From: VRUE01 sp963824215
GTDB taxonomy: Bacteria; Actinomycetota; Thermoleophilia; Solirubrobacterales; 70-9
DNA: 64,000 bases
Reading direction: 5' to 3'
NCBI GenBank assembly: GCA_963824215.1
Contig: CAWGOE010000001.1
Coordinates: 1 to 64,000, forward strand
Part shown: piece after piece, positions 51,228 through 58,669 of the stretch
Layout: each line of letters opens with the position of its first letter
Numbering within the stretch: the first letter of the stretch is position 1
Made by a program: the position numbers and the translations under genes
The notes under the pieces: model-generated
The model's input: the letters and a program-made list of their open reading frames with translations, nothing else
Told to the model about the DNA's origin: nothing
Databases searched by the model: none

Positions 51228-52139
51228 ATGAAGGTTCACGTGGAGGCAAAACCGCTGCATGAGCCGCTCGCGGGTGGCAGCGCGGGCGCATCGGTCATCG
51301 TCGAACCATTGATCGCCGGCTCTGTGACCTGGCCGCGGACGATGATGGAACGGCCGGGCGGCCGCCTGGAGACGCTGAAGCTGCTGCGCGCCCTGCTCAG
51401 CGGTGAGCCCGCGATGACCGTCCCCTGCCCCGCTTACCTGATCCACCACCCGAGCGCCGGGGCGATCCTCGTCGACACCGGCCTGCACCCCTCGGTCGCT
51501 ACCGGCGCCGGCGAGAACATGGGTCGCCTGGCCGCCCGCATCGGCAACCCAGACCTGGAGCCCGGCAAAGACGTACCGGCGCAGCTGCGCGCCCGCGACC
51601 TCGATGCAAGTGAGATCCCCGTCGTCGTGCTGACCCACATGCACCTCGACCACAGCTCGGCCATTTCCGAGTTCCCCAACTCGACCTTCGTCGTCAGCGA
51701 GGTCGAGTGGGAGGCGGCGACGGTTGGCCCGAAACCGTTGCTGAACGGCTACCGGCGCGCCCACTTCGATTACGCCTTCGACTACCGCACGGTTGACTTC
51801 GACCGCGGCGGGATCGACTCCTACTCGAGCTTCGCCCGCTGCTTCGACCTCTTTGGCGACGGGTCAATCCGCCTCGCCTACACCCCCGGCCACAGCGCCG
51901 GCCACATCTCGGTGATCGCCCACCTGGCTGAGCGTGACTTCGTCATCGGCGGCGACGCCGTCTACATGCAGGCGCAACTCGACGGCGACGCGCCGCTCGC
52001 GCCGCGTCCTTTCGACGCCCACAACTATCGGCGCTCGATTCAGGAGCTGAAGCTGTTCCGGCGCGAGTACCCGAACGCGATCGTCACGCCGGGGCACGAT
52101 CCGAGCTTTTTCGAGCAGCTCGGTGACCGCTACGAGTAA
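51228..52139 (+). CDS. MBL-fold metallo-hydrolase
   Basis: 303 residues from ATG 51228 (MKVHVEAKPLHEPLAGG). Metal site: VVLTHMHLDHSSA, then YTPGHSAGHISVI, DFVIGGDAVYM and IVTPGHDPSFF. The arrangement resembles the lactonase/AttM-like (quorum-quenching) subgroup, but a general metallo-hydrolase is safest. Its 3' end overlaps the convergent plsC-like gene by 56 bp. Confidence 0.82.
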   Translation: MKVHVEAKPLHEPLAGGSAGASVIVEPLIAGSVTWPRTMMERPGGRLETLKLLRALLSGEPAMTVPCPAYLIHHPSAGAILVDTGLHPSVATGAGENMGRLAARIGNPDLEPGKDVPAQLRARDLDASEIPVVVLTHMHLDHSSAISEFPNSTFVVSEVEWEAATVGPKPLLNGYRRAHFDYAFDYRTVDFDRGGIDSYSSFARCFDLFGDGSIRLAYTPGHSAGHISVIAHLAERDFVIGGDAVYMQAQLDGDAPLAPRPFDAHNYRRSIQELKLFRREYPNAIVTPGHDPSFFEQLGDRYE

Positions 52140-52830
52140 GCGCCAGCCCCTCGTACATCTCGCGCACCCGGCCGAAGACCTCGGTCGCGACCTCGAGCTG
52201 GCGCTCGTGGCTGGGTCCCTCCTCTTTCGGGAAGGTGAGCGGCTCGCCGTACTGCACGGCGATGCTGGGGAAGCTCAGCCGTTTCCAGCGCCGCACCTTG
52301 GCTGAGCCATAGATCGCGACGGGGACGACGGGGGCGCCCGATTCCAGCGCCAGCCTGCCGATTCCGCGTTTCGGCTCACCCAGCTCGCTGCTGCGCGAGC
52401 GGCCGCCCTCGGCGTAGATCAGCAACATGCCTTCCTGATCGAGGACGGTGAAGGCGGTCTTGAAGGCCTCCTCGTCGTGGTGGCCGCGACGGATCGGGAT
52501 CACACCACCGTGCTTGTAGATGTAGGTGAGCATGGGTGGGCCGAACATCTGCGATTTGGCCATGAAGCGGATCTTCCGCCGCAGGTAGAGCCCGATGAAG
52601 AAGTGATCCATCTGACTGAAGTGGTTGGGAGCGAGGATCAGTGGGCCGTCCTTGGGCACGTTCTCGCGACCGATCGCCCGCACCCGCCAGATCAGCAAAG
52701 TCGGCAGGGAGACGAGGATGCGAACGAAGGTGTAGGTCCAGCCGACCCCCCTGCGCGCCGCCGCGTGGAACGGGCCGAAATAAGAGGCGGGACGATCGTC
52801 CTTGTAGACCTGTGGCTTGATGTCGGGCAT
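52084..52830 (-). CDS. 1-acyl-sn-glycerol-3-phosphate acyltransferase (PlsC-like)
   Basis: 248 residues: MPDIKPQVYKDDRPASYFGPF, then TFVRILVSLPTLLIWRVRAIGRENVPKDGPLILAPNHFSQMDHFFIG with the catalytic NHxxxxD, MLLIYAEGGRSRS (EGxRS block) and VPVAIYGSAKV. It adds an acyl chain to lysophosphatidic acid in phospholipid synthesis; several paralogues exist in Actinobacteria, so the acceptor is not certain. Confidence 0.88.
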   Translation of the reverse strand: MPDIKPQVYKDDRPASYFGPFHAAARRGVGWTYTFVRILVSLPTLLIWRVRAIGRENVPKDGPLILAPNHFSQMDHFFIGLYLRRKIRFMAKSQMFGPPMLTYIYKHGGVIPIRRGHHDEEAFKTAFTVLDQEGMLLIYAEGGRSRSSELGEPKRGIGRLALESGAPVVPVAIYGSAKVRRWKRLSFPSIAVQYGEPLTFPKEEGPSHERQLEVATEVFGRVREMYEGLALTRSGHRAARKSSDRAPA

Positions 52831-52887
52831 GGCGGGGGCGCGACGGCCGCAGGCCGTCGCCTTGCGTACCCCCTGCGCGAGGAGCGG

Positions 52888-53127
52888 TTACGCGCCCGTC
52901 GAAACGATCGAGGCGATCACGCCGAGAAGGGCGACGATGATGCCGCCACAGAAAACGATCAGCGTGCGCTGCATCGAATCGAAGCGGGCGTCCACGCGCT
53001 CGAAGCGGGTGTTCATTTCACCGCGTAGCTCGCGGATATCTGTCTCAACGCGACGGAATCCCTCATCGACCTTGTGATTGAGATCGTCCATGCGGTCATC
53101 GGTCCATGCTTCTCTCATCGTCTCCAT
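52888..53127 (-). CDS. Small coiled-coil protein with a C-terminal membrane helix
   Basis: 79 residues from ATG 53127 (METMREAWTDDRMDDLNHKVDEGFRRVETDIRELRGEMNTRFERVDARFDSMQRTLIVFCGGIIVALLGVIASIV). A heptad-rich acidic segment precedes one hydrophobic helix, the design of tail-anchored XhlA/DUF1640-like proteins. Function unknown. It is convergent with nothing nearby and sits between plsC and glpK on the same strand. Confidence 0.65.
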   Translation of the reverse strand: METMREAWTDDRMDDLNHKVDEGFRRVETDIRELRGEMNTRFERVDARFDSMQRTLIVFCGGIIVALLGVIASIVSTGA

Positions 53128-53229
53128 AGCTTGGCAGGGGGGGGCTTGCAGACAACATGTCACGCGTGGCGCGACCATTGCAAAATCTCTGTAACGACCC
53201 TGGATGAATTCGCGCGACGCCTGAGGCCC

Positions 53230-54678
53230 TCAGGCAGCCCAGCCGCGCGAGCGCTCGACCGCCCGGCGCCAATCGGCGAGCAGCGCCTCGCGCTCGTCGG
53301 CACTCATCCGCGGCTCGTAGCGAGACGCCTCGCGCCACATCTCGGCGACCTGCTGAGCGCTCCAGCGGCCGGTGGCGATCCCGGCCAGGTAGGCGGCGCC
53401 CTGCGCCGTGGTCTCGGCGATCTCCGGCACGACGACGGGCGCGCCGAGCGCGTCGGCCTGGAACTGCATCAGCCAGCGGTTGGCGACGGCGCCGCCGTCG
53501 GCTTTCAGCTCGCTCATCCGCTCACCGGCGGCCGTCTCCTCGGCTCGCACCGCGTCGACCGTTTGGTAGGCGATCGCCTCCAGCGCCGCCCGCGCCAGGT
53601 GGGCGCGGCCGCTGCCGCGGGTGAGGCCGACGATCGTGCCGCGGGCATATGGGTCCCAGTGGGGGGAGCCGAGCCCGGTCAGCGCGGGGACAAAATAGAC
53701 GCCGTCGTTGCCGCCCAGCGAGGCCGCCAGCGCCTCGCTCTCCCCTGCCTCCTCGATCAGACCCAGGCCGTCGCGCAGCCACTGCACGGCGGCGCCGGTG
53801 ACGAAGATCGAGGCCTCGAGCGCGTAAGCCGCCTCCTCGCCGGGCGCGCAGGCGATCGTGGTCAGCAGGCCCTCGCCTGGCTCAGGCGCCTCGCCACCGG
53901 TGTTGAGCAGGACGAAGCTGCCGGTCCCATAAGTGTTCTTGGCATCGCCGGCCCGGTGGCAGGCCTGGCCAAAGAGCGCCGCCTGCTGGTCGCCGGCAAT
54001 CCCGGCCACCGGAACCTCCCCGCCGAACTCCGAGGTGACGCCGTAGACGTGGGCCGAGGGCAGCGGCTCGGGCAGGCTGCCGGGATCGACGCCGAGCATC
54101 GCGCATAGCTCCTCATCCCAGGCGAGGCGACGGATGTCGAAGAGCATCGTCCGCGAGGCGTTCGTGTAATCGGTGGCGTGACGCCCGGTGAGCTTGAAGA
54201 GCAACCAGGAGTCGACCGTGCCGAAGACCGCCCGCTCGGCGCCCTCGACGTTGCGCAACAGCCACTCGATCTTGGTGGCGGAGAAGTAGGGGTCGATCAC
54301 GAGGCCGGTACGCTCCCGCACCAGCGCTTCACGGCCTTCTTCGCGCAGCTCGTCGCAACGGGCGGCGGTGCGGCGGTCCTGCCAGACGAGCGCCCGGTGC
54401 AGCGGCTCGCCTGTCGCGGGATCCCAGGCAACGACGGTCTCCCGCTGGTTCGTGATCCCGATGCCGTCCAGCTCTGCCCCCTGAATGCCGGCATCGGTGA
54501 TCGCCTGGATCGCGACCCGCCGGGTTACGTCCCAGATCTCAGCCGCGTCGTGCTCGACCCAGCCGGGCTGCGGAAAATGCTGCTCGAACTCCGAGTAGGC
54601 CCGGCCGGCAATCTGGCCCTCCCCGTCGAAGACGAGGCAGGTCGTCCCCGTGGTCCCCTGGTCGATCGCGAGAATCAT
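53230..54678 (-). CDS. glpK: Glycerol kinase
   Basis: 482 residues: MILAIDQGTTGTTCLVFDGEGQIAGRAYSEFEQHFPQPGWVEHDAAEIW, the FGGY start, then GITNQRETVVAWD, TYGTGSFVLLNTG, WDPYARGTIVGLTRG and a C-terminal LKADGGAVANRWLMQFQADALG. It phosphorylates glycerol to glycerol-3-phosphate. Its ATG overlaps the glycosyltransferase stop (ATGA), so the two share a transcript. Confidence 0.93.
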   Translation of the reverse strand: MILAIDQGTTGTTCLVFDGEGQIAGRAYSEFEQHFPQPGWVEHDAAEIWDVTRRVAIQAITDAGIQGAELDGIGITNQRETVVAWDPATGEPLHRALVWQDRRTAARCDELREEGREALVRERTGLVIDPYFSATKIEWLLRNVEGAERAVFGTVDSWLLFKLTGRHATDYTNASRTMLFDIRRLAWDEELCAMLGVDPGSLPEPLPSAHVYGVTSEFGGEVPVAGIAGDQQAALFGQACHRAGDAKNTYGTGSFVLLNTGGEAPEPGEGLLTTIACAPGEEAAYALEASIFVTGAAVQWLRDGLGLIEEAGESEALAASLGGNDGVYFVPALTGLGSPHWDPYARGTIVGLTRGSGRAHLARAALEAIAYQTVDAVRAEETAAGERMSELKADGGAVANRWLMQFQADALGAPVVVPEIAETTAQGAAYLAGIATGRWSAQQVAEMWREASRYEPRMSADEREALLADWRRAVERSRGWAA

Positions 54679-55376
54679 CCGGCCTTTCCTCTCCGGCGCG
54701 ATAGGTAGACGCGGCCGAAGTCGGCCAGCTGGCGGGCGCGGTGAGCGAAGCCGGAGAAGGAGCGGCCGGTGGCGCGGTGGGAGAGGTTGAGCTCGTACTC
54801 GCGGAGGCGGTAGCCGGCGCGGACGGCGTCGACCGTCATCCCGATCTCCATCCCATAACCACGGGCAAACGGGAGCGTCGCCTGCAGCACCTCGGTCCGC
54901 AGGGCCCGCTGACCGGAGATCGGCGCGCTCATCTCCAGCCCACAGCGGCTACGGATCGCCCAGCGAGCGAACCCGAGCGCCACGCCGAAACCGCCGCCCA
55001 CCCGGCGGCTGAAGGCAGCGACGGCGAGGTCGCACTCGCCGCGCTCGACCGCGCCGACCAGCGGCGCGAGCGCTGCCGCGGAGGCGCCGAGATCGCCGTC
55101 GCACAGAAGCACCAGCTCGGGCGCGGGTTCCACGCTCAGCGCCGCCTCCGCCGCAGCGCTGACGTTGGCGCCCTTGCCGTGCGGGCGGCCGCGGCTGACG
55201 ACCTGGGCGCCGACCGTCATTGCCGCCTCCGCCGTACCGTCGGTCGAGGCATCGTCGGCGACCCAGAGGGCCGCCTCCGGCAGGGCGCCGCGCAGCGCCG
55301 CCAGCGTTTCCGCGATCCGGTCAGCCTCGTTGCGCGCGGCGACGATCACGGCTAAGGCAGGGGATGGGTCGGCCAC
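54675..55376 (-). CDS. Family 2 glycosyltransferase
   Basis: 233 residues from GTG 55376 (VADPSPALAVIVAARNEADRIAETLAALRGALPEAALWVADDASTDGTAEAA). GT-A motifs: VADDAS-DGT, GRPHGKGANVSAAAEAAL and LVLLCDGDLGA (DxD). The C-terminal part has GFARWAIRSRCGLEMSAPISGQRALR. It is like polyprenol-phosphate or glucosyl-3-phosphoglycerate-type transferases, with the acceptor uncertain. It precedes glpK in an operon, suggesting a link with glycerol metabolism or glycerolipid glycosylation. Confidence 0.82.
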   Translation of the reverse strand: MADPSPALAVIVAARNEADRIAETLAALRGALPEAALWVADDASTDGTAEAAMTVGAQVVSRGRPHGKGANVSAAAEAALSVEPAPELVLLCDGDLGASAAALAPLVGAVERGECDLAVAAFSRRVGGGFGVALGFARWAIRSRCGLEMSAPISGQRALRTEVLQATLPFARGYGMEIGMTVDAVRAGYRLREYELNLSHRATGRSFSGFAHRARQLADFGRVYLSRRRGKAG

Positions 55377-55396
55377 GGCGGATATTGTCCCGCGCC

Positions 55397-55609
55397 ATGG
55401 CGGACATCGAGGCACACATAACCGGCAACGTGTGGAAAGTCGAGGTCGCGATCGGCGACGAGGTATCCGACGGCGACACGGTTGTCATCCTGGAGTCGAT
55501 GAAGATGGAGATCCCGGTCGAGGCCGAGGATGACGGAACCGTGAAGGAGATCCGGTGCGAGGAGGGCCAGTCGGTCAGCGAAGGCGACGTCCTCGTCGTT
55601 CTGGACTGA
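55397..55609 (+). CDS. Biotinyl/lipoyl attachment protein (acyl-CoA carboxylase carrier, stand-alone)
   Basis: 70 residues: MADIEAHITGNVWKVEVAIGDEVSDGDTVVILESMKMEIPVEAEDDGTVKEIRCEEGQSVSEGDVLVVLD. The biotinyl-lysine motif is ESMKME (AMKM usual) with a well-formed barrel pattern. It is too short for a full carboxylase subunit and has no carboxylase gene beside it, so it may serve a carboxyltransferase encoded elsewhere, perhaps the one at 27.1-28.7 kb. It is 20 bp from the divergent glycosyltransferase start. Confidence 0.85.
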   Translation: MADIEAHITGNVWKVEVAIGDEVSDGDTVVILESMKMEIPVEAEDDGTVKEIRCEEGQSVSEGDVLVVLD

Positions 55610-55613
55610 CGTA

Positions 55614-56420
55614 GTGGACGAGCGGCTCGCCGGCGGCAAGCTCCTCCTCGACTCCCCAGCCGAGGCAGTCATTCGTATCCGCATCTCCAACCCCGAGCGC
55701 CGCAACGCGCTCGACCACGAGATCCTCGACGCGCTGGCCGAAACGATCCCCCGCCTCGACCGGGGGATCGAGACCCGCTGCGTGATGATCACCGGTGCCC
55801 CGCCCGCCTTTTCCGCGGGCTACGACCTCACAGCGATCCCTGGCGAGACCTTCGAGCGTGACGCCGAGGCTCTGGTCGCACATCCTTTCCACGACGCGAT
55901 GGAGGCACTCGCTGCCCATCCCTGGCCGACCGTCGCCGCGATCAACGGCCATTGCCTCGGCGGTGGGCTCGAGCTGGCGGTGACCTGCGACCTGCGCATC
56001 TGCGCCGCCGGCGCCAAGCTGGGCATGCCGCCAGCAAAACTCGGCCTCGTCTACAGCCACACCGGCCTACGCAAGTTCCTCGACACGCTCGGTCTCGCCC
56101 GAACCAAGGACCTGTTCCTGACCGGCCGCAACTTCAGCGCCGAGCGGGCAGAGAAGATCGGCCTCGTCCACGAGGTGATCGACGATGACACTTTCGAAGC
56201 CGCATCGGTGGCGCTCGCCGAGGGGATCGCCGCCAACGCGCCGCTCTCGATGCGGGGCAACAAGCGGGCGATCGAAGTGCTCAACTCAAATCCTGTGCTC
56301 AGCGAGCAGCAGGAGGCCGGCCTGATCGCGCTGCGCGAATCGTGCTTCTCCTCCGCGGACCTGCGCGAGGGCGTCGAAGCCTTCTCCGAGAAGCGCAAGC
56401 CGCGCTGGAAGGGGCAGTGA
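55614..56420 (+). CDS. Enoyl-CoA hydratase/isomerase family protein
   Basis: 268 residues from GTG 55614 (VDERLAGGKLLLDSPAEAVIRIRISNPERRNALDHEILDAL). Oxyanion segments FSAGYDLTAIPGETFE and NGHCLGGGLELAVTCDLRICA, then MPPAKLGLVYSHTGLRKFLDTLG and a C-terminal KRKPRWKGQ. Starts 4 bp after the biotinyl carrier gene. Because it follows a biotin carrier, a methylmalonyl-CoA decarboxylase-like activity is possible; this is inference. Confidence 0.85.
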   Translation: MDERLAGGKLLLDSPAEAVIRIRISNPERRNALDHEILDALAETIPRLDRGIETRCVMITGAPPAFSAGYDLTAIPGETFERDAEALVAHPFHDAMEALAAHPWPTVAAINGHCLGGGLELAVTCDLRICAAGAKLGMPPAKLGLVYSHTGLRKFLDTLGLARTKDLFLTGRNFSAERAEKIGLVHEVIDDDTFEAASVALAEGIAANAPLSMRGNKRAIEVLNSNPVLSEQQEAGLIALRESCFSSADLREGVEAFSEKRKPRWKGQ

Positions 56421-56475
56421 GCTGAGCGCCAAGGGTGGCAAAGCCCACAGCTCCCTAGCGGCCTCCGACCCGGCG

Positions 56476-57066
56476 ATGGCGGCGTTGATCGAGCGGGTCG
56501 GCGAAATCGACCTGAAAACGCGGTTGCGGCGGCGCAGCGAGGAGCGGCCCAACGATGCCTACGGCGCCCTCTTGCGGGCGATCGTCGGCCAGCAGCTCTC
56601 GACCAAAGCGGCGCGGACGATCTACGGCCGGGTCGTCGACCTCTTCGACGGCGCCACCCCTTCGCCCGAGCAGCTGCTCGAGGCAAGTGCGGAGGACCTC
56701 CGCGCCTGTGGCCTCTCCGGTCGCAAGGTCGAGTACGTCCGCGATCTAGCCGCCCACGTGCTCAGCGGCGAGCTGGAGCTGGAGCGCCTCGGCGATCTCT
56801 CCGACGAGGAAGTGATCGAGGAGATCGTCGCGGTCCGCGGCCTTGGCCAGTGGACCGCCGAGATGTTCCTGATCTTTCACCTCGAGCGGCCCGACGTCCT
56901 CTCCGGAGGCGACCTGGGCATCCGCAAGGCCGTGCAGATCGAGTACGGGCTGGAGGAGATGCCGGCGCCGCAGCGGGTGCTCGAGATCGGCGAGGCCTGG
57001 CGACCACACCGCAGCCTCGCCTCGCTGTACCTGTGGGAGTCGCTCGCAAGCGTTCCTGCGGAGTAG
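56476..57066 (+). CDS. DNA-3-methyladenine glycosylase II-like (HhH-GPD)
   Basis: 196 residues: MAALIERVGEIDLKTRLRRRSEERPNDAYGALLRAIVGQQLSTKAARTIYGRVVDLF, the AlkA/MPG HhH-GPD start; a helix-hairpin-helix LRACGLSGRKVEYVRDLAAHVLSGEL; and the catalytic part AVRGLGQWTAEMFLIFHLERPDVLSGGDLGIRKAV with the Asp in GGDLG. It excises alkylated bases. It lacks the N-terminal AlkA domain, so is the short form. Independent promoter probable. Confidence 0.85.
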   Translation: MAALIERVGEIDLKTRLRRRSEERPNDAYGALLRAIVGQQLSTKAARTIYGRVVDLFDGATPSPEQLLEASAEDLRACGLSGRKVEYVRDLAAHVLSGELELERLGDLSDEEVIEEIVAVRGLGQWTAEMFLIFHLERPDVLSGGDLGIRKAVQIEYGLEEMPAPQRVLEIGEAWRPHRSLASLYLWESLASVPAE

Positions 57067-57099
57067 CGGACCCGGGGCGACTTGGTCGAAAGAGGGGGC

Positions 57100-58572
57100 A
57101 TGAGGCTTCGTTTCTGGCTTGGATATGCGGTTGTCGCCGCGATCGCGATCGGTTCGATCGCAGTCGCCATGCTCGTGCACTCCCGTGAACGGGACAACTT
57201 CGAGCAACTACAGCGCAGCGAGGCGGCGCGCGCAGCAAAGCAAGCCGAAGCGGTGGCGGCGCTCTCGGTCGGTCAGCTCGCCAGCGCGGCCGCCTTCTAC
57301 CAAGCTGAGGGGAAGTTCAGCCGCCATGAGTTCGACGTCATGGCCGATTCCCTGCTGAGCACCGGCGCCCTCGCCGCAACCGCCTTCGTCCAGTCGGTTC
57401 CCCACTCCGCCCGAGCCCAATTCGAACGCGATCGCGGTTTCCAGATCCTCGAACGAACTGCCCTCGGCAACTTCCGCCGCGCGAAGGACCGGGGCCACTA
57501 CTTCCCCCTCGTCTTCGCGAAAACCAAATCTCCGCTCGGCCTGCAAACGCCCTACGGCTTCGACCTTGGCTCGGATATGTCGCGCGTCAGGCACCTGCTG
57601 CGCGGCCGCGACACCGGCCGCCCGGCTGCCACGCGGGTTATCCGCCTACCGCTCGGCGGGACCGGGATCAACGTCTTCCGGCCCGTCTATCGCGACGGCG
57701 TGCCAACGGCGACGCCCCGCCAGCGCCGCGCCGCGCTGATCGGCTTCGCAACCGGATCCTTCCACCTCGCCGATCTCTCGGCGGCGGTGACCAACACGCT
57801 TCCGGACGAGGTCGACGCGCAGCTGGTCGAGAAGGGTAGGACCGTGTTGGGGCCCTCCCTGTCTGTCGACGACAGTGCATCGGCTCCGTTCCGCGTCGCC
57901 GACCGCACCTGGCTGCTGGTCGTCAGGGACCCGAACCGCCCGGGCCTCGGCCTCTCGATCCTGATCGCGGTGTTCGGCATCGCCCTGGCCACGCTCCTGG
58001 CCGCGCTGGTCTTGATCTGGAGCCGCAGCGAACGGATGCAAGAGCTGCAACAGCAGGCCAGCCACGACCCCCTAACCGGGCTGAAGAACCGGCGTCGCTT
58101 CGACGAGGACCTGCGCAACGAGCTCGCCCGCAGCCGTCGCGACAAATCCGTCGGGGCTGTCCTGATGCTCGACCTCGACAACTTCAAGCAGGTCAACGAC
58201 ACGCTTGGCCACCCCGCGGGCGACCGGGTGATCATCGACGTCGCCGGCGTGCTGAACGGGCGGATGCGCGCCACCGATGTGGTGGCGCGACTTGGAGGCG
58301 ACGAGTTCGCGGTCGTGCTGCCGCGTTGCGAGCTCGACGAGGCCGAAGACCTCGCCGACGCGATCGCCAAGTCGATCCGCCTGCACACGCCGCCGAGCGA
58401 GGCTTCGCCGCCGATTACGGTGAGCATCGGGGTGGCTACGTTCGGGCCGCAGAGTGGGGGCTTCGAGCAGGTGCTCTCGGCGGCGGATAACGCTCTCTAC
58501 GAGGCCAAGCGGGCTGGGCGTGACACGGTGCGGGTCGCCGGCGTAGCAGTGGCGGCGGGCTCCTCTGGGTAG
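57100..58572 (+). CDS. Membrane diguanylate cyclase with CHASE sensor
   Basis: 490 residues from ATG 57100 (MRLRFWLGYAVVAAIAIGSIAVAML), one membrane helix. The periplasmic CHASE-like region includes SRHEFDVMADSLLSTGALAATAFVQSVPHSARAQFERDRGF. A second helix (LGLSILIAVFGIALATLLAALVLIW) leads to a GGDEF domain: HDPLTGLKNRRRFDEDL, DLDNFKQVNDTLGH and RLGGDEFAVVLPR. An inhibitory I-site RATD is 5 residues before GGDEF, so product inhibition is expected. It makes cyclic di-GMP. The last residues GSSG and the stop lie in element copy 4. Confidence 0.88.
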   Translation: MRLRFWLGYAVVAAIAIGSIAVAMLVHSRERDNFEQLQRSEAARAAKQAEAVAALSVGQLASAAAFYQAEGKFSRHEFDVMADSLLSTGALAATAFVQSVPHSARAQFERDRGFQILERTALGNFRRAKDRGHYFPLVFAKTKSPLGLQTPYGFDLGSDMSRVRHLLRGRDTGRPAATRVIRLPLGGTGINVFRPVYRDGVPTATPRQRRAALIGFATGSFHLADLSAAVTNTLPDEVDAQLVEKGRTVLGPSLSVDDSASAPFRVADRTWLLVVRDPNRPGLGLSILIAVFGIALATLLAALVLIWSRSERMQELQQQASHDPLTGLKNRRRFDEDLRNELARSRRDKSVGAVLMLDLDNFKQVNDTLGHPAGDRVIIDVAGVLNGRMRATDVVARLGGDEFAVVLPRCELDEAEDLADAIAKSIRLHTPPSEASPPITVSIGVATFGPQSGGFEQVLSAADNALYEAKRAGRDTVRVAGVAVAAGSSG

Positions 58573-58669
58573 GGCCTCCACTTAACTTTTTCCGAAGACA
58601 GGTTGTGGCTGTCCGCCGGCCTCGCCGCGGAAAAAGTACAAGACGTTCCGCCCCTACCCAGAGGAGCCC
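58557..58669 (+). repeat. Palindromic intergenic element, copy 4 (shared ends of convergent genes)
   Basis: Perfect 18-bp inverted repeat, GGGCTCCTCTGGGTAGGG at 58557-58574 and its reverse complement at 58652-58669. Core AGGGCCTCCACTTAACTTTTT, inner stem TTTTTCCG/CGGAAAAA, GACAG-GTTGTGG-CTGTC hairpin and ACAAGACGTTCCGCCCCTA. The arms contain the last codons (Gly-Ser-Ser-Gly-stop) of the diguanylate cyclase gene and, on the other strand, of the GH3 gene. Confidence 0.92.
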
